Source: Sulfurospirillaceae bacterium
GTDB lineage: Bacteria > Campylobacterota > Campylobacteria > Campylobacterales > Sulfurospirillaceae
Length of the DNA: 5,407 nucleotides
Reading direction: 5' to 3'
Assembly (NCBI GenBank): GCA_028705785.1
Contig: JAQWCT010000181.1
Location: 1-5,407, forward strand
Made by a program: the position numbers and the translations under genes. Under the pieces are notes generated by a model. It was not told the DNA's origin, did no database searches, and worked only from the letters and a program-made list of their open reading frames with translations. Shown piece by piece: positions 1 to 5,379 of this stretch (position 1 is the first letter of the stretch; each line of letters begins with the position of its first letter).

Positions 1-497
1 TCCATAACAACATCTTGGGTGCTTTCAACCCTATCAAGAAACACTGTTCCAAGAAGATGGTCGTATTCATGCTGAAAAAGACGGGCTAAGAAATCTTTGA
101 AAATGACATGTTGCCCTTTGCCCTCCCTATCCAGATAGCTCACTTCAACTTGCATATATCTAGGAACGAGTGCTCGAATACCCGGTAAACTCAAGCACCC
201 TTCCCAGTCTTTAACACTTTCATTAGAAACTGATATGACATGCGGGTTAATCAATGCAGTGGGCTCCATCATCGGAGCATTTGGGTAGCGAATATTTGGA
301 GCAGAAGCCATGATGAGAATGCACAAAGAGTGCCCCACTTGTGGTGCGGCGATACCCATGCCTTTAGAGTCTTTACATGTAAACATCATATCATCAATCA
401 AAGCTTGTATTTGAGGTGTACCAATGTCACTCACTTGTTCTGCCTTGGCTCGAATGACAGGAGAGCCTAATTGCGATATATCTAGGCGTTGAGGCAT
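1..497 (-). CDS. def: peptide deformylase (3' end cut by window edge)
   Basis: This enzyme removes the formyl group from the N-terminal methionine of nascent proteins in the cytoplasm, using a bound metal ion. I translated 165 codons from the ATG at 497; the reading frame is still open at base 1, so the C-terminus is missing. All three family motifs are present: GMGIAAPQ (residues 46-53), EGCLSLPG (99-106, metal-ligand Cys101) and QHEYDHLLG (142-150, the HEXXH metal site with His143, Glu144 and His147). The start is supported by AAGGAA six bases upstream (509-504). The N-terminus (MPQRLDISQLGSPVIR) and the NIRYPNAP stretch (68-75) differ from what I remember of the usual Campylobacterota Def, so this may be a second, acquired copy; that part is inference. 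It lies 36 bases downstream of the GGDEF/EAL gene on the same strand and may be cotranscribed with it. One TTTACATGTAAA palindrome sits inside the gene, encoding FTCK. Confidence 0.94.
   Translation of the reverse strand, partial: MPQRLDISQLGSPVIRAKAEQVSDIGTPQIQALIDDMMFTCKDSKGMGIAAPQVGHSLCILIMASAPNIRYPNAPMMEPTALINPHVISVSNESVKDWEGCLSLPGIRALVPRYMQVEVSYLDREGKGQHVIFKDFLARLFQHEYDHLLGTVFLDRVESTQDVVM
372..383. repeat. iterated palindrome TTTACATGTAAA
   Basis: A perfect 12-base copy inside def, read as FTCK (residues 39-42) between the first helix and the GMGIAAPQ motif. The stretch is not a catalytic part of the enzyme. Confidence 0.85.
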
Positions 498-503
498 AAA
501 TGG

Positions 504-509
504 TTCCTT
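504..509 (-). promoter_or_regulatory. ribosome binding site of def
   Basis: AAGGAA on the minus strand with six bases to the ATG at 497. It fixes the start of the deformylase. It lies in the 36-base gap after the GGDEF/EAL stop codon, where I see no convincing terminator, which is consistent with cotranscription. Confidence 0.7.
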
Positions 510-533
510 ATTTTGGATAATGTGGATAAAGTT

Positions 534-2870
534 TTATACTTTTATCCCATCTCGCAATAACTTTTCCATTTCACTCGCAGGTACAGCTCTTCCAAAGTAG
601 AACCCTTGCATCTGTTGGCAGTTTTGATTTAACAAAAATTCTCGTTGCTCTTGCGTCTCTACTCCCTCAGCAATTAGTTCCATTTTTAAACTATTGGCAA
701 CGCCAATAATGGCTTGGATGATTGAGGCATCATTTTCACTTTTTGGAAGCCCTCGAACAAAAGATTGGTCTATCTTGATTTTATCAAAAGGTAGCTGTTT
801 GAGATATCCAAAGCTTGAGTAGCCTGTTCCAAAGTCGTCTACGGAGAGTCGTATGCCATTATCTCTTAGCTCTTCTAGCATACTTACTATGCGTTGTGTA
901 TCTCGAATAAGGGCACTTTCAGTGATTTCAAGTTCCAAACAATGCGCTGGCAATCCAGACTGGCTCATCGCCTCAAGGACTTTGCTCATAAAATCAGATT
1001 GACGCAATTGGACAGCTGAGACATTCACTGCCATCGTTATTTCTGGTAATCCCAAATCTATCCACTGTTTTAATTGAGAACAAGCCTGCCTTAGTACCCA
1101 GTCTCCGATGACATTAATCAAGCCACTCTCTTCCGCGGCAGGAATAAATTGTAATGGCGGAATTTCTCCTTGCTGTGGATGATGCCAACGAATCAATGCT
1201 TCAACACCGATAATGCGTCCACTTGCTCCATCCACTTGCGGCTGATAATGCAAGACAAATTCATTATGGTCTAATGCTTGCCTGAGGTTTGTAATCATGG
1301 CAACGCGATTAAGAACTTTGGCATTCATCTCTTCATTAAAGAAATGGAATTTTCCACCACCATCTCCTTTGGATTGGTACATGGCTGTATCTGCGTTTTT
1401 GAGTAGCGTCATGATGTCAGTACCATCTTGAGGATAGACGCTGATACCAATACTCGCTGAAATCATAAATTTGTGATTGCCCACCAAGAAGGGCTGTTCA
1501 ATAACCTCGATTAAGCATTTTGCCATTTCTGCAACATGAGCAAGACTTGGATATCCTTTTAATAAAATAGCAAATTCATCACCACCTTGTCGACTGATAG
1601 TATCTTGTTCATGAAGATTTTTCTGCAAGCGCTCCGCCACTTGAATTAAAAGTTTATCCCCTACCGCATGTCCTAGCGTATCATTGACATCTTTAAAATG
1701 ATCTAAATCTATAAACATCAGTACCAATTCCGCTCGAGAGCCAATCGTTTCAGCTATTATCGATGACATGTGTTGCTCTAAAAAAACAAGGTTAGGCAAG
1801 TCAGTCAAGGAATCGTGTTCAGCAATATGCTGAATTCGTTGAACCGTTTCTTTATAGGCTGATGTCATGCGTTTTGCCAGAGCCAACGCTGAGTCATAAC
1901 TGTTGAGCCAAACGATTATCCAGCCTAGCAATACCGCACCTAGAGCAAATATCCCAGCAATGCTCCAATAAAGTTGTTGATACCACTTAGACAACTGGTC
2001 TTTGGTTGTATGTCCTACGATAATATAAAGAGGATACTCCCCAACCTTTCGAGTCATATAGTACCGCTCAACCCCATCCACTGCTGATTTGGTTGTATAA
2101 GTTTTTTCTGTATCTACATTTTTGACAAAATCATGCAAAAATGGACTCTCAATAGGTTTTCCCAATTGTGCATCTTCGGGTGGAAAACGGGCTAACATGC
2201 GTAATTTATCATCAAACAATGTAATGCTGCGAGTTGAACCAAGATCAAGAGAGGTATAAATATTTTGAAAATATTCAGCACGAACAGCCGCTTGAATGAG
2301 TCCATCAAACTTTCCATTTCCATCGGTTATCGGTCGACTTAGCGTCATAACCCAATTGTTAGTAATGCGGGCAAACAAGGGTTCTGATATTACCAATTCC
2401 CCATTAGGATTGGCTTGATTGCGTAAAAAATAGTCACGATCCTCAATCGTTGCAGAATATAAAGTACCACTGGCATCATAAATAAATCGTCCCTGCGCAT
2501 TGGCTACACGCAGACTCTGAGATTCCCCAATCAACGCAAGATGTGAAGCTAGCATAGCATTCATTTGTGAGGGTTTGGGTCGAAGTTCTTCTGGTTTTCC
2601 GGAGAGTTGTAATTGAACAGATAGGAGTGCGGTATCGATTTTTTTTAAAGTTGCTTCAGCGTGACTGACAAGGATTTTTGACAAACTTGCCTGTTGTGCA
2701 CGACCAGTTTCCAGTTCTCGCTCTCTGGCTTGAATAAGATTAAAAGATACCAAAGCAGTGTAACTTATAAATGCAAGTAGACCAAATACAATGATGGCTA
2801 AACGCCGTCGAAATTTAGGATGAGCATCAAGTAAGCTCTTGTTTGTCAATGTTTCATCTTGCTCAATCAT
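534..2870 (-). CDS. membrane-anchored PDC/dCache-GGDEF-EAL cyclic-di-GMP protein
   Basis: This is a 778-residue inner-membrane signalling protein predicted to make and/or degrade cyclic di-GMP. Seen in order: a short cytoplasmic N-terminus, membrane segment 1 (about 24-46), a periplasmic region (about 47-299), membrane segment 2 (about 301-324), a GGDEF domain (about 350-510) and an EAL domain (about 525-775). The periplasmic region carries IEDRDYF (142-148) and a GLIQAAVRAEYFQ stretch (190-202), typical of PDC/dCache sensors of diguanylate cyclases. The cyclase motif GGDEF is intact (429-433). The RxxD inhibitory site is degenerate: HEQD at 420-423, Arg replaced by His. The phosphodiesterase residues are all present: EAL (557-559), Asn616, ELEITES (646-652), DDFGTG (678-683), Lys699, Glu735 and QGF (755-757). 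Both activities are therefore possible. The Shine-Dalgarno is weak (AAAGAG, seven bases before the ATG). The ligand is unknown. No palindrome copies occur in it. Confidence 0.93.
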   Translation of the reverse strand: MIEQDETLTNKSLLDAHPKFRRRLAIIVFGLLAFISYTALVSFNLIQARERELETGRAQQASLSKILVSHAEATLKKIDTALLSVQLQLSGKPEELRPKPSQMNAMLASHLALIGESQSLRVANAQGRFIYDASGTLYSATIEDRDYFLRNQANPNGELVISEPLFARITNNWVMTLSRPITDGNGKFDGLIQAAVRAEYFQNIYTSLDLGSTRSITLFDDKLRMLARFPPEDAQLGKPIESPFLHDFVKNVDTEKTYTTKSAVDGVERYYMTRKVGEYPLYIIVGHTTKDQLSKWYQQLYWSIAGIFALGAVLLGWIIVWLNSYDSALALAKRMTSAYKETVQRIQHIAEHDSLTDLPNLVFLEQHMSSIIAETIGSRAELVLMFIDLDHFKDVNDTLGHAVGDKLLIQVAERLQKNLHEQDTISRQGGDEFAILLKGYPSLAHVAEMAKCLIEVIEQPFLVGNHKFMISASIGISVYPQDGTDIMTLLKNADTAMYQSKGDGGGKFHFFNEEMNAKVLNRVAMITNLRQALDHNEFVLHYQPQVDGASGRIIGVEALIRWHHPQQGEIPPLQFIPAAEESGLINVIGDWVLRQACSQLKQWIDLGLPEITMAVNVSAVQLRQSDFMSKVLEAMSQSGLPAHCLELEITESALIRDTQRIVSMLEELRDNGIRLSVDDFGTGYSSFGYLKQLPFDKIKIDQSFVRGLPKSENDASIIQAIIGVANSLKMELIAEGVETQEQREFLLNQNCQQMQGFYFGRAVPASEMEKLLRDGIKV

Positions 2871-2946
2871 ATCATTACTCTTTTATGGTTAAAGTAGGCT
2901 ATAAATGCAAAGAATAATTTACTTCATAACTATCCGCGTACAGTGT

Positions 2947-2969
2947 ATTTTATATGAAATAACCTTAAG
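2947..2969 (-). promoter_or_regulatory. possible sigma-70 promoter of the GGDEF/EAL gene
   Basis: On the minus strand, TTAAG (2969-2965) is followed by T/A-rich sequence and then TATAAAAT (2954-2947). This fits the Campylobacterota pattern of a good -10 box preceded by periodic T-rich sequence rather than a canonical -35. It would give a leader of about 70 bases before the ATG at 2870. It lies in the 148-base gap between the DinB-like gene and the GGDEF/EAL gene. It was judged by eye only. Confidence 0.3.
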
Positions 2970-2991
2970 ACATTTACTTTTTGCGCTATAC

Positions 2992-3003
2992 TCAAGCGTT
3001 CTG
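2992..3003 (+). repeat. 12-bp direct repeat, copy 1 (TCAAGCGTTCTG)
   Basis: An identical copy lies at 3536-3547 in the same orientation. The two copies bracket the DinB-like gene, this one starting 16 bases beyond its stop codon. Both are preceded by a TATA stretch. A 12-bp identity alone can arise by chance in a window of this size, so the placement is what makes it notable. Confidence 0.5.
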
Positions 3004-3018
3004 GCTTATTATTCCTTT

Positions 3019-3495
3019 TTAGTGATGAATCAAATCAACGATTTCATCAAGATGGAGTTTAAAATGGCGTGGATAGTCAACCACCATTGCTTCTAAAGTA
3101 ACATTCTGATTTAAAGCACTTATCCATTCATTTTGCAATTTTGTACTGTCAATGTTCTTGATGACATGGGCGATATGTGTAGTGGTATATTTTAGTAATG
3201 AGACTAAATCTTCCCAAGCATAGTTCTTATAATTTTGGATTTTTATCCATGTGTCATTAACGCCAAGATTAGCATAATCGGGAAAGATTAAAGGGCTGTT
3301 TTGATACTGCAAATGGATAATTCTATGGGTATTATTCGACGCAGAGTCGCACAAATGACCAACAATTTGTTTGATGGTTCTATTTTGCGTATTTGTTTTT
3401 ATTGCTACTTTGTCAATATCTACATTTTTTAAGATGACTTCTAATTCCCCAAGTAGCTTTAGGATGTCATTGCTGATATTTTCCAACAGTTCCAT
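3019..3495 (-). CDS. DinB-superfamily four-helix protein, putative metal-dependent
   Basis: A 158-residue soluble protein of the DinB/YfiT-like fold. Members of this fold are metal-binding helical bundles, several of which are thiol-dependent transferases or hydrolases; the reaction of this one cannot be told. What supports the fold is the expected His arrangement: VGHL with His47 in the second helix (followed by the CDSASNNTHRI stretch, His57), and a C-terminal helix HFKLH with His144 and His148, matching the family's three-His metal site. The length fits the usual 150-170 residues. The start is well supported: AGGAGG (3506-3501) lies five bases before the ATG at 3495, and a consensus TATAAT lies upstream. 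It is probably a monocistronic accessory gene and is AT-richer than the GGDEF/EAL gene downstream. A 12-bp direct repeat brackets it. I am confident of the gene, moderately confident of the fold, and have no view on substrate. Confidence 0.8.
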   Translation of the reverse strand: MELLENISNDILKLLGELEVILKNVDIDKVAIKTNTQNRTIKQIVGHLCDSASNNTHRIIHLQYQNSPLIFPDYANLGVNDTWIKIQNYKNYAWEDLVSLLKYTTTHIAHVIKNIDSTKLQNEWISALNQNVTLEAMVVDYPRHFKLHLDEIVDLIHH

Positions 3496-3500
3496 TGCAC

Positions 3501-3506
3501 CCTCCT
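3501..3506 (-). promoter_or_regulatory. strong ribosome binding site of the DinB-like gene
   Basis: A perfect AGGAGG on the minus strand, five bases before the ATG at 3495. It is the best Shine-Dalgarno in the window and decides the start. Confidence 0.8.
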
Positions 3507-3527
3507 CTAATAATTATGATAGTGTCA

Positions 3528-3533
3528 ATTATA
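3528..3533 (-). promoter_or_regulatory. -10 box of the DinB-like gene
   Basis: A consensus TATAAT on the minus strand. A weak TTATAT lies 17 bases upstream as a possible -35 box. Transcription would start near 3521, giving a leader of about 25 bases that contains the AGGAGG. The position is well suited to the gene; it was identified by eye. Confidence 0.45.
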
Positions 3534-3535
3534 TA

Positions 3536-3547
3536 TCAAGCGTTCTG
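3536..3547 (+). repeat. 12-bp direct repeat, copy 2 (TCAAGCGTTCTG)
   Basis: Identical to 2992-3003, same orientation. On the minus strand it lies just upstream of the TATAAT of the DinB-like gene, so it may be part of that promoter. Copy 1 lies at a comparable place upstream of the GGDEF/EAL gene. Confidence 0.5.
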
Positions 3548-3608
3548 AAAATATAAGGAGTTTAGAAAGATGTGGATAGATTTTTATTAGGCATTGGTTG
3601 GTTTTTTC

Positions 3609-3662
3609 CTTTTACATGTAAGGAAATTTTGGTGAAAAGTTAAAAGTTTAGCCCCGACCCCT
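3609..3662 (+). repeat. left inverted repeat of the cassette
   Basis: Outer part CTTTTACATGTAAGGAAA (3609-3626), 20-base spacer, inner part TTTAGCCCCGACCCCT (3647-3662). It pairs in inverted orientation with 4442-4497: 17 of 18 matches in the outer part and 15 of 16 in the inner part. The spacers are both AT-rich and only loosely similar. Just inside it lies a tandem 8-bp repeat, CTATATTC twice (3661-3676). Confidence 0.6.
3611..3621. repeat. iterated palindrome TTTACATGTAA
   Basis: One of five copies in the window. It is 11 bases here; the twelfth base is G instead of A. It lies in the non-coding left end of the inverted-repeat cassette. The near-symmetric TTCC and GGAA flanks extend the dyad imperfectly. 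Confidence 0.85.
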
Positions 3663-3682
3663 ATATTCCTATATTCTGCTTG

Positions 3683-4372
3683 TTATGCAGGTGTGACAAT
3701 AGTGAGTGCATCTTCTTCCTTGTATGCCCCAAACAGTACATCATCTTTTATGTTTTCGTAGTCATCAATAAATCCATAATGAGTGAACCCTAGTTTTCCG
3801 GCAATTTTCAATATTTCCACTACTTCTTCTTTTGGAATATATTTAGACATAGCAACTTTCATTATATTTGGTAGTCCAGATCTTTCCCCAAATTCTGATA
3901 TTCCAAGAACTCCGAGCGTTCTAAGCTCAGATATAACTTTGTCCCTATTTTTAAGATTAATATTAACCCCAAATGAAAGGTCTGAAAGTACAGGGGTGAA
4001 AATAGTAGTCCCCACAGCTTCTTTTGTTTTATTATCAATAGCTTCAAGCCTTTTTTCTAGTTCATTAAACATAGCTTCAGTGCGTGATATCTTAACAGGT
4101 TCGTTGGTACGATTGCTTAAGTATGTGGAGTAATATAAATCCTCCTGTAATTCTGGTCGAAACTTTGTTTGTAATAAAAAAAGTGCTCCAATAAATATTG
4201 GAACATTTATTATTGCTGCCATTGTTAAGGCACCTGATTGCCACGAAGCAAGATCCATCTTTGTTGCTGCGGTTAAAAAAGTTGCATCTACAGATAGTAG
4301 CCCTACAAGCCATGCACCAAGAAGTTGTATAGGTTTAGTTATTCGTTCTGGGGTTATTTGTTTTTTTTCCAT
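3683..4372 (-). CDS. unrecognised two-TM protein with C-terminal soluble domain
   Basis: I do not recognise a named family. From the chosen start the protein has 229 residues. It has a basic N-terminus, two hydrophobic segments (about 14-36 and 47-68) joined by a short polar loop, then a charged region with KFRPELQED and a short possible coiled coil (about 101-117), and a mixed alpha/beta domain to the end. By the positive-inside rule both termini should be cytoplasmic. An in-frame ATG lies at 4387 (234 residues), but I prefer 4372: GGAG lies nine bases before it (4384-4381), while the upstream ATG has no Shine-Dalgarno and would place that GGAG inside its second codon region. The gene fills the inverted-repeat cassette alone and is AT-rich, which suggests acquisition. 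A small membrane anchor plus cytosolic domain is the layout of some phage-defence effectors, but nothing here proves that role. Confidence 0.75.
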   Translation of the reverse strand: MEKKQITPERITKPIQLLGAWLVGLLSVDATFLTAATKMDLASWQSGALTMAAIINVPIFIGALFLLQTKFRPELQEDLYYSTYLSNRTNEPVKISRTEAMFNELEKRLEAIDNKTKEAVGTTIFTPVLSDLSFGVNINLKNRDKVISELRTLGVLGISEFGERSGLPNIMKVAMSKYIPKEEVVEILKIAGKLGFTHYGFIDDYENIKDDVLFGAYKEEDALTIVTPA

Positions 4373-4416
4373 TTTAGAATTCTCCATTTAATACATAACC
4401 GTTTATTCAATGAACA

Positions 4417-4426
4417 TTGTATACAA
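4417..4426. promoter_or_regulatory. palindrome TTGTATACAA upstream of the two-TM gene
   Basis: A perfect 10-base dyad about 45 bases before the preferred start of the two-TM gene, inside the cassette. It could be an operator or part of the promoter region. The surrounding bases offer only weak -10/-35 candidates, so the role is a guess. Confidence 0.3.
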
Positions 4427-4441
4427 GATAGCTTGTAAGAA

Positions 4442-4497
4442 AGGGGTCGGAGCTAAATTTTTGAGCTAAACTTTATAACTTTCTTTACATGTAAAAG
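4442..4497 (-). repeat. right inverted repeat of the cassette
   Basis: Read on the minus strand: CTTTTACATGTAAAGAAA (4497-4480), a 22-base spacer, then TTTAGCTCCGACCCCT (4457-4442). It is the inverted counterpart of 3609-3662. The spacer contains a second TTTAGCTC (4470-4463), so that word is present twice, 13 bases apart. The repeat begins 14 bases past the stop codon of the thioredoxin-like gene. Confidence 0.6.
4484..4495. repeat. iterated palindrome TTTACATGTAAA
   Basis: A perfect 12-base palindrome in the right end of the cassette, non-coding, 16 bases past the stop codon of the thioredoxin-like gene. With its flanking C and G it could form only a short stem, not a convincing terminator. 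Confidence 0.85.
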
Positions 4498-4510
4498 TAT
4501 CATTATACCC

Positions 4511-4873
4511 TTAAAACCCCAGCAATCGCAACTTTGGGTCGCCTTTTTTGGGGTTAACGCTTAGTGCCATACTTTCATAAACACCTTCTGATTTTAAACC
4601 GTATTCAACTCTTTTTTGTTCTCCCTTTTGATTATATACCATACATACAGGCACAGAGCGAATGCCAAAATGCTCTGGTAGCGTGGGCGCTTCGTCAAGA
4701 TTGCATTTGAAAAAATCCATCTCAAAGGTATTTTTTTGCATCACTCTTTCTATTCTTGCTTGGGCGATTTTGCATAGACTGCATTGGCTGGTGTAAAAAA
4801 GAAGTAAAAAAGCACGAGCGGAAGGTTCTTGCAAATGTTTTAAAACTGCAAGTTCTTCTAAAGGTTGCATCAT
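4511..4873 (-). CDS. thioredoxin-fold protein with CSLC active site
   Basis: A 120-residue cytoplasmic protein (no signal peptide or membrane segment seen) with a thioredoxin fold. It is predicted to carry out thiol-disulphide exchange; the partner is unknown. The redox motif is YTSQCSLCK, with Cys31 and Cys34 after a hydrophobic strand (FLLLFY, 22-27). The conserved cis-proline is in SVPV (Pro75), followed by a strand and a Gly in the usual place. The CSLC motif differs from the CGPC of thioredoxin, so a specialised oxidoreductase is more likely than the housekeeping thioredoxin. Two extra cysteines (57 and 77) are present. The ATG at 4873 overlaps the stop codon of the bioV-like gene as ATGA, implying translational coupling; a second ATG follows directly, so the start may be one codon later. 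The length suits a compact thioredoxin family member. Confidence 0.85.
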   Translation of the reverse strand: MMQPLEELAVLKHLQEPSARAFLLLFYTSQCSLCKIAQARIERVMQKNTFEMDFFKCNLDEAPTLPEHFGIRSVPVCMVYNQKGEQKRVEYGLKSEGVYESMALSVNPKKGDPKLRLLGF

Positions 4874-5379
4874 CTTAAGATATGCCCTACTCGTTTAAAG
4901 TAATAAACACTAGCAAACGGAACGAAAAAATCCTTTACATGTAAAGCGTTGATAATGGCATCTTGTTCACCCAAATAGACTTCGATGGTGATGTTTCGCT
5001 CATGAAGTATTTGTAGTTTTTCTTTATCCCATTCGTAATGCAAAAGCATCTCTAATTCTTCCAAAGTGCCTTTTTGTAGATGTTCTTGTATGTTGAAGTT
5101 AGATGGATATGCGATATTTTGCATAAAATTTTGTGTATAAATATCGCTATTTTTGGCAAATGAGAGCGTTTGGAGTTTTTTAAACTTTGCGTCTTTGTCT
5201 CCAAAAAAGGCTGGTGAGAAGAGTTGAAGAGTGTCGATGCGTTCTTTACATGTAAGGGTGTATTCAAAGGCTCTAATTGCTCCTAAACTAAAACCAGCGA
5301 CGGTAAAGTCGCTTTGGTTTAGATAGGCTTCAAAGAGTGTTTCTTCGCCACTTAGGCAAAAACCATTAAAGTATTTCAT
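4870..5379 (-). CDS. bioV: BioV/BioG-type pimeloyl-ACP methyl ester esterase (putative)
   Basis: A 169-residue compact alpha/beta hydrolase. In Helicobacter relatives, BioV cleaves the methyl ester of pimeloyl-ACP methyl ester, ending the modified fatty-acid cycle that supplies biotin synthesis in the cytoplasm. The nucleophile elbow is VAGFSLGA with Ser31. The acid is probably Asp140 in LGEQDAIINA, and the base His166 in VGHILR at the extreme C-terminus. The N-terminus (MKYFNGF) and the very early nucleophile match my memory of BioV, which lacks the long N-terminal part of usual hydrolases. The frame stays open upstream to the window edge, but the BioV-like N-terminus supports the ATG at 5379. 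It overlaps the thioredoxin-like gene by 4 bases. Two palindrome copies lie inside it. The hydrolase fold is firm; the BioV assignment rests on resemblance only. Confidence 0.72.
   Translation of the reverse strand: MKYFNGFCLSGEETLFEAYLNQSDFTVAGFSLGAIRAFEYTLTCKERIDTLQLFSPAFFGDKDAKFKKLQTLSFAKNSDIYTQNFMQNIAYPSNFNIQEHLQKGTLEELEMLLHYEWDKEKLQILHERNITIEVYLGEQDAIINALHVKDFFVPFASVYYFKRVGHILR
4934..4945. repeat. iterated palindrome TTTACATGTAAA
   Basis: A perfect 12-base copy inside the bioV-like gene, read in the gene as LHVK (codons TTA CAT GTA AAG). This is a different reading frame from the copies in def and at 5245. Confidence 0.85.
5245..5255. repeat. iterated palindrome TTTACATGTAA
   Basis: A second copy in the bioV-like gene, 11 bases with G as the twelfth base. 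In the gene it is read as part of LTCK (CTT ACA TGT AAA). Confidence 0.85.

Larger units (their letters stand above)
3609..4497. mobile_element. putative 889-bp inverted-repeat cassette carrying one gene
   Basis: The two ends are imperfect inverted repeats. Reading inward, each has CTTTTACATGTAARGAAA (18 bases, one difference between ends), then an AT-rich spacer of 20 (left) or 22 (right) bases, then TTTAGCYCCGACCCCT (16 bases, one difference). A single gene for a two-TM protein fills the interior. There is no transposase, so if mobile it would depend on an enzyme encoded elsewhere. I recall GGGGTC(A/G)GAGCTAAAT-like ends next to REP-associated, IS200-like transposase genes, but could not check this. 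No clear target-site duplication is seen outside the ends. Because the outer palindrome recurs elsewhere in the window, the boundaries could instead be the inner GACCCC ends (3647-4457). Confidence 0.42.

Noticed and set aside
240..470. 76-codon plus-strand frame
   Set aside because: It lies entirely antisense to def, whose catalytic motifs are clear, and its product has no recognisable features.
521..529. TGTGGATAA, a perfect DnaA-box-like 9-mer (TTATCCACA on the minus strand), with a near match at 3571-3579
   Set aside because: There are only two scattered sites, no cluster, no AT-rich unwinding region and no dnaA or dnaN nearby. Not evidence for an origin.
2905..3096. 63-codon plus-strand frame in the gap before the GGDEF/EAL gene
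   Set aside because: It runs into the DinB-like gene on the opposite strand and has no convincing Shine-Dalgarno. Its hydrophobic look comes from AT-rich DNA.
3672..3695. Small hairpin CTGC-N7-GCAG at the 3' end of the two-TM gene
   Set aside because: The stem is only four base pairs and includes the stop-codon region. It is too weak to call a terminator.
3783..4133. 116-codon plus-strand frame
   Set aside because: It is a shadow of the two-TM gene, which has membrane segments and a Shine-Dalgarno. Low-complexity Ser/Leu composition is typical of antisense frames.
4484..4497. Possible intrinsic terminator after the thioredoxin-like gene
   Set aside because: The only dyad is the short AT-rich iterated palindrome without a stable GC stem or a U-run, and the same sequence occurs inside genes.
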